A stretch of 64,000 nucleotides of DNA from Cellulomonas sp. 73-145 (lineage in GTDB: Bacteria > Actinomycetota > Actinomycetes > Actinomycetales > Cellulomonadaceae): positions 62,001-126,000 of the forward strand of contig MKTI01000002.1 in the NCBI GenBank assembly GCA_001898185.1. Reading direction: 5' to 3'. Of this stretch, positions 16,992-25,600 are shown one piece after another. The position numbers and the translations under genes were made by a program. The notes under the pieces were generated by a model, which was given only the letters and a program-made list of their open reading frames with translations, was not told the DNA's origin and did no database searches. Numbering within the stretch: position 1 is the first letter of the stretch; each line of letters starts with the position of its first letter.

Positions 16992-17330
16992 TCAGGCTGC
17001 CGGCTTCGCCTCCTTGCGCGGACGGCCCCGCCCGCGCTTCACGGCGACGACCTGGCCGGCGACGAAGACCTCGCCGCCCCAGACGCCCCACGGCTCGGCG
17101 CGTTCGATCGCACCGGCGAGGCAGCCGTCCAGCAGCGGGCAGGTCCGGCAGAGCGCCTTGGCGCGCTCCACCTCCGCCGTCCGCTCGGCGAACCACAGCT
17201 CCGGGTCGTTCGAGCGGCAGGGGATCAGCTCGGCGACGAGCTGGTCGAGGGTGTCGGGCGCGGTTGCGCCGGGCGGCCACGGGCCGGAACCCCCGTTGTT
17301 CACGGTGTCGAGCAGCGTGGTGAGCCGCAC
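16992..17330 (-). CDS. whiB7: WhiB7 iron-sulfur transcription factor
   Basis: 112 aa. [4Fe-4S] ligands Cys38, Cys61, Cys64 and Cys70; the sigma-binding turn GVWGG (82-86); and the AT-hook RGRGRPRK (99-106) that distinguishes WhiB7 from other WhiB proteins. WhiB7 binds the primary sigma factor and activates genes for intrinsic antibiotic resistance when translation is impaired. GTG 17330 follows a strong TAGGAGG. The gene is preceded by a roughly 380-nt leader with an upstream ORF, an intrinsic attenuator and a promoter carrying the AT-rich element WhiB7 itself recognises, so autoregulation and attenuation are both predicted. Confidence 0.95.
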   Translation of the reverse strand: MRLTTLLDTVNNGGSGPWPPGATAPDTLDQLVAELIPCRSNDPELWFAERTAEVERAKALCRTCPLLDGCLAGAIERAEPWGVWGGEVFVAGQVVAVKRGRGRPRKEAKPAA

Positions 17331-17420
17331 GATGTCCTCCTACGTCCTTGCTGGTGAGCGTTGTGCTGCGACGGTGCGGACCTGCGCCGTGCGCTCACCG
17401 GACGTCCGGAGAGACGAGAA

Positions 17421-17454
17421 AGGCCGCGGGTCCGAGTTCCGGACTCCGCGGCCT
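17421..17454 (-). terminator. attenuator in the whiB7 leader
   Basis: On the minus strand a 9-bp perfect GC stem (17421-17429 with 17446-17454), with an inner GTCCG/CGGAC pairing, is followed by a T-rich tract. It lies 20 nt after the leader ORF stop and 90 nt before whiB7, the place of the antibiotic-responsive terminator described for mycobacterial whiB7. Confidence 0.85.
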
Positions 17455-17474
17455 GTGCCGACCTCACGGTCGGA

Positions 17475-17645
17475 TCAGGTCATACGAGTCCCGGGACGGG
17501 GATCGGTGGTGGCGCCACGGACGACGCCGACGTACGTCGAGAGGCCGGCGGGCACAGTGCGCCCCTGGAACGTGCGGGACGTGGCCGCGGGGATGCGCAC
17601 GCGCAGGCGCTCGCAACGCTCGGATGCATCGAGCATCAGCTTCAT
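17475..17645 (-). CDS. whiB7 leader peptide (upstream ORF)
   Basis: 56 codons, beginning MKLMLDASERCERLRVRI and ending PGTRMT. ATG 17645 has GGAGGAGG at good spacing, unlike the overlapping GTG frame from 17655, whose ribosome site would touch the start codon. Its stop lies just before the attenuator, so the position of a stalled ribosome could decide whether the terminator folds. Leader ORFs of whiB7 vary in sequence between genera, so absence of homology is expected. The frame has some GC3 bias but its peptide is probably not the functional product. Confidence 0.65.
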   Translation of the reverse strand: MKLMLDASERCERLRVRIPAATSRTFQGRTVPAGLSTYVGVVRGATTDPRPGTRMT

Positions 17646-17712
17646 CAGTGGCCACCTCCTCCCACGATCCGGGCTGCGACCTGCACGGTCGCGCCCTCCG
17701 ACAAGGACCCGT

Positions 17713-19800
17713 TCACCTTAGGGGGGCCTTCGTGGACGTCACAACCCTTTTTCCGGGCTTCGTGCCAGACATTCTTGAAGGGGCCGCCGAGGGGTCGCCG
17801 GCCGCACCCTCGGCGAGGGCGTCCGCGATCACGGCGAGCACGTCCCGGCCGTAGCGCACCAGCTGGTTCTGACCGAAGCCGGCGATGCGGGTCAGTGCCT
17901 CGGGGCTGGCCGGGCGGTGCCGCGCCAGCTCCCCCAGGACGCGGTCCGTCAGCACCTTCGACGGCTCCTTGCCGTCCGCCGCCGCCCGGTCGGCACGCCA
18001 GCGCTGGAGCCGTGCGAGGGCACGGGCCGCCGCGGGATCCTCGTCGGACGCTGTGCCGTCCGACGCCCCGGCCTCGCGACCGGCGGGCCAGAGGGCGTCG
18101 AGGAACTGCGAGCGGGTACGGGTCGCCCGCGACCCCGGGGTGCGGGCCTTGGCCCAGGACAGCTCGAGGCGGTCCCGGGCGCGGGTCACCCCGACGTACA
18201 GCAGCCGACGCTCCTCCTCGCGAGCCGCGTCCGTCTCGGCCAAGGAGATCGGCAGCAGCCCCTCGCTGAGCCCGACGAGGAACACGACGTCCCACTCCAG
18301 GCCCTTCGCCGCGTGCAGGGACGCCAGCGTCACGCCGTCGGTGGTCGGCGCCTGCTGGGCAGCCGCACGCTCGTCGAGCTCGGCCACCAGGTCGGCCAGG
18401 GTGGCCGGCCTGCCCTCGGCTCCGGCCGCCACCTCGTCGGCCAGGCCGACGAGCGCCTGCATCGCGTCCCACCGCTCGCGGACCTGACCGCGCTCGGCCG
18501 GTGGTGCCGGCGCCCAGCCGGCGGAGAGCAGCACGTCGCGCACCAGCTGCGGCATCGGCTCGTCCGCGTCGGCCGACCGCGCGGCGCCGCGCAGCAGCAG
18601 CACCGCCTGGCGCACGTCCTGCCGGGAGAAGAACCGGTCGCCGCCGCGCAGCTGGTAGCCGAGGCCCAGCCGGGACAGCGCGTCCTCGAAGGCCTCCGAC
18701 TGCACGTTGGTCCGGAACAGGACCGCCATGCGGGACGCCGGCGTGCCGGCCGCCACCAGGCGGGCCACCCGTTGCGCGACGCCGGCCGCCTCCGCCTCGT
18801 CGTCCGCGTACGTCGTCCACTGCACCGCGGGACCGTCGGGACGCTGCGCGACCAGGTGCAGCGGGGCGTGACCGGGTCGCTTCGGAGCGGTGGCCAGCAC
18901 GGCGTTGGCCAGCCGTACCACCTGCGGGGTGGAGCGGTAGTCCCGGACCAGGTCGATCTGCGTGGTCCCCGGGTGCGTCTGGGCGAACTCGAGCAGGTGC
19001 CGCGGGCTCGCCCCGGCGAAGGAGTAGATCGTCTGGCTCGGGTCGCCGACGACGCACACGTCGTGCCGACCGCCGAGCCACTGGTCCAGCAGGTACTGCT
19101 GCAGCGGGCTGACGTCCTGGTACTCGTCGACCACGAAGTGCCGGTACTGGGCGCGCACCTGCTCGGCGACCTCGCCACGCTGGGCCAGCATGGCGGCGGT
19201 GAGCAGCAGCACGTCCTCGAAGTCGATGACGCCCCGCGCCTCCTTGGCGTCCTCGTAGGCGGACATCAGGCGCGGCACGTCCTGCTGGTCGACCCCGCCG
19301 GGGGCCGGCCGCCGGGCGGCACGCGCCGCGGCGACGTAGTCGTCGGACGGGACCAGGCTGACCTTCGCCCACTCGATCTCCGCGGCGAGGTCACGGATCG
19401 CGAGCCGGTCGACACCCTCGAGCTCGGCCCGGCGGGCCGCCTCCGCCACCACGGGCGCCTTCTGCTCGAGCAGCCGGGGCGGGGCACCCCCCACCACGCG
19501 GGGCCAGAAGAAGCCGAGCTGCCGCAGCGCCGCCGAGTGGAACGTGCGCGCCTGCACGCCGCCAGCGCCGAGGGCGCGCAGCCGCAGCCGCATCTCCCCG
19601 GCGGCGCGCGCGGTGAACGTCACGGCGAGCACGCCGGCCGGCCGGTACTGGCCGGTGCGCACGCCGTAGGCGATGCGGTGCGTGATCGCCCTGGTCTTGC
19701 CCGTGCCGGCGCCCGCGAGCACGCACACCGGCCCCGTCAGGGCGGTGGCGACGGCACGCTGCTCGGGGTCGAGCGCGGCCAGCAGGTCGTCGGCGGACAT
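17713..19800 (-). CDS. uvrD2: ATP-dependent DNA helicase UvrD2
   Basis: 695 aa, superfamily 1A 3'-5' helicase. Motif I LAGAGTGKTRAI, motif II VVDEYQDVSPLQQYLL, motif III GDPSQTIYSFAGASPRHL, motif V region LASLHAAKGLEWDVVF and motif VI VGVTRARDRLELSW are all intact. An HRDC-like domain closes the protein (ARHRPASPEALTRIAGFGQ), as in mycobacterial UvrD2; I see no tetracysteine zinc motif between. ATG 19800 is preferred to the ATG nine bases upstream because GGGAGG is spaced correctly for it. The 3' end doubles as the whiB7 promoter. The final 30 residues are basic and poorly structured. Confidence 0.93.
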   Translation of the reverse strand: MSADDLLAALDPEQRAVATALTGPVCVLAGAGTGKTRAITHRIAYGVRTGQYRPAGVLAVTFTARAAGEMRLRLRALGAGGVQARTFHSAALRQLGFFWPRVVGGAPPRLLEQKAPVVAEAARRAELEGVDRLAIRDLAAEIEWAKVSLVPSDDYVAAARAARRPAPGGVDQQDVPRLMSAYEDAKEARGVIDFEDVLLLTAAMLAQRGEVAEQVRAQYRHFVVDEYQDVSPLQQYLLDQWLGGRHDVCVVGDPSQTIYSFAGASPRHLLEFAQTHPGTTQIDLVRDYRSTPQVVRLANAVLATAPKRPGHAPLHLVAQRPDGPAVQWTTYADDEAEAAGVAQRVARLVAAGTPASRMAVLFRTNVQSEAFEDALSRLGLGYQLRGGDRFFSRQDVRQAVLLLRGAARSADADEPMPQLVRDVLLSAGWAPAPPAERGQVRERWDAMQALVGLADEVAAGAEGRPATLADLVAELDERAAAQQAPTTDGVTLASLHAAKGLEWDVVFLVGLSEGLLPISLAETDAAREEERRLLYVGVTRARDRLELSWAKARTPGSRATRTRSQFLDALWPAGREAGASDGTASDEDPAAARALARLQRWRADRAAADGKEPSKVLTDRVLGELARHRPASPEALTRIAGFGQNQLVRYGRDVLAVIADALAEGAAGDPSAAPSRMSGTKPGKRVVTSTKAPLR
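17715..17752 (-). promoter_or_regulatory. WhiB7-type promoter of whiB7, inside the uvrD2 3' end
   Basis: Minus-strand layout: AAAAA, three bases, -35 TTGTGA, an 18-bp spacer, -10 TAAGGT. An A/T run exactly 3 bp upstream of the -35 hexamer is the known WhiB7 target. The promoter lies within the last codons of uvrD2. Predicted start near 17708. Confidence 0.8.
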
Positions 19801-19994
19801 CGGGCACATCCTCCCAGCCGGCACCGACACCGTGGCGGCCGACCGGTGGACGGCGGGAACACGGCACCGCGGTGCGGCGTTGCGCCGGACGGCCGGCAGA
19901 GTGACCGCGGCAGAGCGACCACGCTCGGCGGCTGCACGGACCACGACGCAGCACGAGACGCAGCACGACGAACCGACGAGGACCCAGAGGACCC

Positions 19995-20264
19995 ATGAGC
20001 GACACCCGGACGTCCGAGATCCCGCAGCAGCCGCTGACCATGTACACCACCACGTGGTGCGGGTACTGCCGCCGGCTCAAGAGCCAGCTCGACGCTGCCG
20101 GGATCGACTACTCCGAGGTGGACGTCGAGCAGGTGCCCGACGCCGCCGCCTTCGTCGAGTCGGTCAACGAGGGCAACCGGACGGTGCCGACCGTCGTCTT
20201 CCCCGATGGCTCCGCCGCCACCAACCCGTCGCTGGCTCAGGTGCGGGAGCGGCTAGGCGTCTGA
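19995..20264 (+). CDS. mrx1: mycoredoxin (glutaredoxin-like, CGYC)
   Basis: 89 aa thioredoxin fold with active site WCGYC (Cys22, Cys25) and the cis-Pro region TVPTVVF. Mycoredoxin-1 reduces mycothiol mixed disulfides in actinobacteria. The gene sits between uvrD2 and nudC exactly as in mycobacteria, which supports the assignment over a generic glutaredoxin. Ribosome-binding site GAGG at 7 nt. Diverges from uvrD2 across 194 bp that shows no clear operator, and converges on nudC with a 15-bp gap. Confidence 0.92.
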   Translation: MSDTRTSEIPQQPLTMYTTTWCGYCRRLKSQLDAAGIDYSEVDVEQVPDAAAFVESVNEGNRTVPTVVFPDGSAATNPSLAQVRERLGV

Positions 20265-20279
20265 CGGCCGGGGCGGCCC

Positions 20280-21572
20280 TCAGTCCGAGGTCGGCACCGG
20301 GGCGCCGTACCAGTCCTCGATCAGGGCGTGCGCGATGGACGCCGGGCTGGGCAGCACCAGGTCACCGGTGGCGACGGCGGCCGCGAGCTCGTCGCGGCTG
20401 AACCAGCGGGCCTCCGTCAGCTCGACCCCGTCGACCACCACGTCGGTGCTCAGGGCGCGGGCGCGGAAGCCCAGCATCAGCGACGCGGGGAACGGCCACG
20501 GCTGGCTGCCGGCGTACGCCACGTCGCCCACCAGGACGCTCGTCTCCTCCGCCACCTCGCGACGGACCGCGTGCTCGATCGACTCGCCCGCCTCGACGAA
20601 GCCGGCGAGCGTGGAGAACCGGTGCGGTGCCCAGGCGGCGGCGTGGCCCAGGAGCAGCCGATCCGAGTCGTCCACCACCGCCATGATCACGGCGGGGTCC
20701 GTGCGCGGGTAGTGCTCCGAGCCGTCGACCGTGCACCGGCGGGTCCAGCCGGCCGCCGTGCTCGTCGTCGGCGCCCCGCAGCGCGGGCAGCGCGGGTGCC
20801 GGGCGTGCCACGCGTCGAGCGCGACGGCGGTGGTCGCCAGGCCGGCATCCGCGTCGGACAGCTCGGCACCGATCGCGCGCAGGGCGACCCAGCGCAGGCT
20901 CGGGAGGGGCTCGGGCACGGGTTCGGCGTCGACGTCCGACGGGGAGGTGGGTGCCGTGTCGGCGGCGGACGACGAGACCGTCGACGACGTCGAACCCGAG
21001 GACGAGGACGGCGACGAGGAGGTGCCGTTCGTCAGGCCCGTGCTCGCCGCGATCGCGGCGTCCGCGGCCGCACCGCTGTCCCGGCGGGGCCGGTGCACCA
21101 GCACGTCGGAGGGCGCTCCGGACCGCGGGGCGCTGTGCTCCGGGCGGACGCGGCGGGCCAGGACGTCGCCGTCGTCGTCGCGGCCGAGGAACAGCCAGCC
21201 GCCGTCGCCGGGCTCGGCGTCCGCCGGCTCCGGGTCAGCCGGCGCCGCGTCAGCGGGTGCGGTGCCGCGCGGCGCCGCGTCAGCCGGCTCGGTATCGTGC
21301 GGTGCCGCATCGGCCGCTCGGGCCACCGCCTCGGCCGTGCCGGGGTCCAGGAACGCCACCCGCACCGTGCCGCCTGCGCGACGGCCCCACCCCTCACCGA
21401 CCAGGGGGTCCGCATCCCCGGCAGGCGTGCGCATCACCACCGAGCCGTCCCGGACCAGGAGCACCCGGGTGCGGCCGTCCGCCCGGGCTCGCCGGATCAG
21501 CTCGTCGTCGGCACGGGCGACGGCGGTGCGGTCGACCGAGGCGCGCGAGAGGGGCAGGTCGTCGGAGATCAT
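20280..21572 (-). CDS. nudC: NAD(+) diphosphatase NudC-like Nudix hydrolase with two low-complexity inserts
   Basis: 430 aa, over 100 residues longer than typical NudC. Nudix box GFVEAGESIEHAVRREVAEE is complete, and the NudC motif following it (GSQPWPFPASLMLGF) is present. The zinc ribbon has Cys262, Cys265 and Cys280, but the fourth ligand position is Ser285. Two inserts account for the length: residues about 86-124 (repeated Ala-Asp-Pro units) and about 165-222 (Ser/Thr-rich). NudC hydrolyses NAD(H) and can remove NAD caps from RNA. ATG 21572 is chosen from TACGGT 6 nt upstream (leaderless). Confidence 0.9.
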   Translation of the reverse strand: MISDDLPLSRASVDRTAVARADDELIRRARADGRTRVLLVRDGSVVMRTPAGDADPLVGEGWGRRAGGTVRVAFLDPGTAEAVARAADAAPHDTEPADAAPRGTAPADAAPADPEPADAEPGDGGWLFLGRDDDGDVLARRVRPEHSAPRSGAPSDVLVHRPRRDSGAAADAAIAASTGLTNGTSSSPSSSSGSTSSTVSSSAADTAPTSPSDVDAEPVPEPLPSLRWVALRAIGAELSDADAGLATTAVALDAWHARHPRCPRCGAPTTSTAAGWTRRCTVDGSEHYPRTDPAVIMAVVDDSDRLLLGHAAAWAPHRFSTLAGFVEAGESIEHAVRREVAEETSVLVGDVAYAGSQPWPFPASLMLGFRARALSTDVVVDGVELTEARWFSRDELAAAVATGDLVLPSPASIAHALIEDWYGAPVPTSD

Positions 21573-21578
21573 GCGCCG

Positions 21579-21584
21579 ACCGTA
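21579..21584 (-). promoter_or_regulatory. -10 element for leaderless nudC
   Basis: TACGGT on the minus strand, 6 nt before ATG 21572. Confidence 0.5.
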
Positions 21585-21712
21585 CGCGGCGGTCGGTCCG
21601 CGCCCGGGCTGCCGGCTGCGGTCCCCCGGCCCACCGCCGGGTCGCACGACCTCGCGTGCCGCCGACGCCGGACACGCCGGGTCAGGCACCCGGGACCACC
21701 ACGAACCCGACC

Positions 21713-21718
21713 TACTCT
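21713..21718 (+). promoter_or_regulatory. -10 element for the leaderless phosphotransferase gene
   Basis: TACTCT, 6 nt before GTG 21725; divergent from the nudC promoter with about 130 bp between them. Confidence 0.5.
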
Positions 21719-21724
21719 GACCAC

Positions 21725-22672
21725 GTGCCTCGCTCGCCCCTCGCCCTCGCAGCCCTCGCGACCGTCGCGGTCCCCGGCCTCGACGCGGTCGACGTGCGAC
21801 GACCGCTGAGCGGCGGCTCCGAGTTCGACGTGGCGATGGTGATCGACTCCGCCGCGCGCCGCTGGGTGGTGCGCTGCCCCGTCGGGGCCGCGTCCGGGGC
21901 GGCGCTCGAGGCCGAGGTCGCGCTGCTCGAGCGCCTCGGTGCGCAGGTCGACGCGGGTGCGCTGCCGTTCGACGTGCCCCGTCCGGAAGGCTTCGCGCAC
22001 CTGCCCGAGGGCGGCCGCGCCTGCGTGCACCCGCTGGTCAAGGGCCGCCCGCTGCGCCTGGAGTCGCTGCGGCCCGGTCCCGGTCTCGCCGCCTCGCTGG
22101 GCCGGGCGATCGGCGCGCTGCACGAGCTGCCGACCTCGGTGGTCGAGGACGCCGGCATGCCCGTCTACGAGGCGGGGGCGTACCGGGAGCGACGCCAGGC
22201 GGAGGTCGACGAGGCAGCACGCACGGGCAAGGTCCCCGCGAGCCTGCTGCGCCGGTGGGAGGCGAAGCTCGAGGACGTGTCGCTGTGGCGGTTCCGGCCG
22301 ACCGTGGTCCACGGCGACCTGACCAGCGAGCACGTCCTGGTCGCCGACGACGACGTCAGCGGGGTCCTCGACTGGGGCGAGGCGATGGTGGCCGACCCGG
22401 CCGACGACCTCGCGTGGCTGCTGGTCGCCGCACCCCAGGACGCGGTGGACTCGATCCTCGAGGCCTACCAGCTGCGGCGCACCGAGCTGATCGACCCGCA
22501 CCTCGCCGAGCGTGCGCTGCTGGCCGGCGAGCTGGCGCTGGCACGCTGGCTGCTGGTGGGCGTGCGCTCGCACGACGACGAGGTGGTGGCCGATGCGGTC
22601 GCGATGCTCCTGGACCTCGAGGAGCACCTCCGCATGCAGGAGGAGCAGGAGCAGGCCGCCGAGGCGGTCTAG
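21725..22672 (+). CDS. aminoglycoside/macrolide phosphotransferase-like kinase
   Basis: 315 aa. Protein-kinase-like fold of the APH family: catalytic loop VVHGDLTSEHVLV and the metal-binding GVLDWGEAMVADPADDLAW. The N-terminal lobe (RPLSGGSEFDVAMVIDS) and the spacing resemble chromosomal macrolide 2'-phosphotransferases of Micrococcales such as Mph(H). It lies 4 kb from whiB7 in a conserved neighbourhood. Orthologues are widespread in species not selected for resistance, so a house-keeping substrate is equally possible. GTG 21725 has a -10 element 6 nt upstream. The C-terminus is Glu/Gln-rich (EEHLRMQEEQEQ). Converges on adnB with a 14-bp gap. Confidence 0.82.
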   Translation: MPRSPLALAALATVAVPGLDAVDVRRPLSGGSEFDVAMVIDSAARRWVVRCPVGAASGAALEAEVALLERLGAQVDAGALPFDVPRPEGFAHLPEGGRACVHPLVKGRPLRLESLRPGPGLAASLGRAIGALHELPTSVVEDAGMPVYEAGAYRERRQAEVDEAARTGKVPASLLRRWEAKLEDVSLWRFRPTVVHGDLTSEHVLVADDDVSGVLDWGEAMVADPADDLAWLLVAAPQDAVDSILEAYQLRRTELIDPHLAERALLAGELALARWLLVGVRSHDDEVVADAVAMLLDLEEHLRMQEEQEQAAEAV

Positions 22673-22686
22673 GGCCGCCCGGCGCG

Positions 22687-25600
22687 TCACACGGTGACGC
22701 CGCGGAGCATCGCGGCGATCTGCTCCTCGTCCATCAGTCGTTCCGGCCACACCGTCTGCTCCGCACCGACGTAGCAGAACGCTGCACGCACCGACTCCAG
22801 CGGCATTCCCGTCCACCGCGACCACGCGAGCCGGTACACCGCCAGCTGCAGCTCGCGGTGCGCCCGCTCGGCCGGGTCGGTCGGTGGCGCTCCCGTCTTC
22901 CAGTCGACCACCACCACGGCGTGCGGGTCACCGGGCGCGTCCGGGTCCGGGAACACCGCGTCGATGCGGCTGCGCAGCACGTAGCCGTCCACCGACGTCT
23001 GCACGTCCACCTCGACCGCCAGCGGCGTCCGGTACGCCCACGGGGAGCGCAGGAACGCCGCACGCAGCCCCGCGAGGTCGGCGTCGACCGCGACCGAGTC
23101 GTCGTCGGCACCGGGTAGCGCATCGAGATCCACCAGCGAGGCAGCCCCGAACCAGCCCTCGACCCAGGCGTGGAAGGCCGTGCCGCGGCGGGCCTGCGGG
23201 GCGGGGGCCGACGGGACCGGGCGGCGCAGCTCGGCGGCGAAGCCGGTCGCGTCGGCGTCGAGGCGCACCAGCGCCGACGCGGACAGGTGCGACGGCAGCT
23301 CCACGGGCCCGTCCGGCTCCCGAGCGGCGGACCGCTCGGCGAGCAGCCGGTCGGCGAGCACGTCCCAGGCGGTGCCGGCACCGTCGGGCCCGCCGGCGCC
23401 CTGGGCGGCGGCGCGCACGGCGCCCGCCGCCTCCTCCAGCGCAGCGCGTCGCCGACCGTCGTCCCCGAACGGGTCGCCCGGCCACTGCGTGGTGGCCACC
23501 ACGTCGTCACGCGGGTTGGCCGCGCCCACCTCGGGCGGCGCCTCCCAGCCGGCCTCCGAGACCGCCCCCGCCTCGAGCAGCTCGGCGAGGAACGGGGACA
23601 CGGCCCGTGGTCGGGTCGCGGTGCCCCACCAGGCACCCGTCAGCAGCAGGTCCGTCCGTGCACGGGTCAGCGCGACGTAGGCGAGCCGCCGCTCCTCGGC
23701 CAGCTCGTGCCGGCCCGCGTCCAGCCGGAACTCCAGCCGCCGTCGGTCCAGGTCCTGCGGGCTCGCGGCGCCCGCGTAGCGGAAGGCGGGGAGGTCGTCC
23801 CGGTCGCCTCGCAGCGGATACGGCAGCGTGCCGAGGCCCGTCAGCCAGCCGGAGCTCGTCGGCCCGTCGGCCCCGCTCGCCAGCACGGGAAGCACGCCGT
23901 CCACCAGGCCGGGCACGGCGACCACGTCCCACTCCAGCCCCTTGGCGGCGTGCACGGTGATCAGCTGGACGGCGTCCGGGTCCGGCTCGCTCACGGGCAG
24001 CTCGAGACCGTCCTCGCGCGCGTCGGCCGCCTCCAGCCAGGCGAGGAAGCCGCCGAGCGTGGGCAGCTCCGCGGAGCGCGCGAACTCGCCGGCCACCCGG
24101 GCGAACGAGTCGAGGTGCAGGCGGGCACGGGCGGCGCCGACGCCCGGTCGGGACGCGACCTCGATGTCGAGGCCGAGCAGGCGTTCCGTCTCCGCCACCA
24201 GCTCCGGCAGCGGCAGGTAGGTGTGCCGGCGGACGTCACGCAGCACGGCGGCGAGGCGTGCCAGGCGGGTCCGGCCGACCTCGGTCAGCACGCGCCCGTC
24301 ATGGCTGCGCCAGCCCGGAGCGGGTAGGTCGTCGAGCGCGTCGACGATGCTGCGCTCGTCCACCACGTCGTGCTCGCGAGAGCCGTCGTCGGTCGACCGC
24401 GACCTGCCCGGACCGCGGGCGGCGAGCTCGCGCGCCCAGGCCGCGAGCGCGTGCAGGTCCGCGGCGCCGAGTCGGGTGCGCGCCCCGGTGAGCAGCCGCA
24501 TCAGCGCGTCTCCGCGCGACGGGTCGTGGGCCGCCTGCAGCGCCGCGACCAGGTCGACCACCTCGGGTGTGGAGAGCAGCCCCCCGAGGCCGACCACCTC
24601 GACCGGCAGCCCTGCCGCCCGCAGGGCAGGTGCCAGCACCTCGAACTGCGACCGCTTCCGGCACAGCACGGCGGCGCTGACGCGGCGGCCGTCCTCGCTC
24701 GCCGGACGCCACCGCTCGGCGACGAACCGTGCGACCGCCGACGCCTCCTCCTCCACCGTGGCGCACATCAGCGCCGCCACGTGACCGGGCCCCGCGCCGG
24801 GCCGGGCGCCGAGCACCGGGACCTCCACGGGGTGCACGCGAGCCGCGGCGGCAGCCCGCAGCGGACCCGCCACGAGGTTCGCCGCGTCGAGGATCGCCCG
24901 GTCGTTGCGCCACGACGTGGAGAGCTGGTGCACGTCGGCCGGCCGCCGGCCGTCGTCGTCCACCGCCGGGAACGAGGTCGGGAACCGTTCCAGACCGCCC
25001 GCACTGGCCCCGCGCCAGCCGTAGATGGACTGGTGCGGGTCACCGACCGCCATCACGGGGTGGCCGTCGCCGAAGAGGGCTCGCAGCAGCTCCAGCTGGG
25101 CGTGGGACGTGTCCTGGTACTCGTCGAGCAGCACCACGCGGTACCGGTCCCGTTCGGCGCTCGCGACGGCCGGCACCTCGCCGGCCAGCCTGGCCGCCAG
25201 CGCGACCTGGTCGCCGAAGTCGATGACGTCTCCGGCGCGCTTGCGGTCCCGGTAGGCGGCCACCACGTCGAGCAGCCGCAGCCGCTCCTGCAGCGAGCCG
25301 ATCAGGGTGCGGAGCTCCTGCTTCAGCGGCCGCGGCGGATCCCCCGAGGGTGTCGACGTCAGGCCGTCGACGATCCGCTCGATCCCGCGCCGGGCGTCCG
25401 CCACCGTCACCAGGTGCTCGTCGAGCGCGCCGGACAGCTCGAGCACCGCGTCCACCACGGTGGACGTCGCCTTGTCCGTGTCGAGGTCGCCGGACCACGA
25501 CTCGACGACGTCGGCCGCCAGCTGCCACTGCGCCGCCTCGCCCAGCAGCCGGGCGCCTGGCTCGAGGCCGAGCCGAAGGGCGTGCTCGCCGACCAGCCCC

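Noticed and set aside
17464-17655. 63-codon minus-strand frame starting at GTG 17655 in the whiB7 leader
   Set aside because: Its start touches the purine-rich ribosome site, leaving no spacing; the ATG at 17645 in another frame is placed properly and ends just before the attenuator.
19801-19944. N-terminal extension of UvrD2
   Set aside because: Proline- and arginine-rich sequence before MSADDLL lacks homology, and GGGAGG is spaced for ATG 19800.
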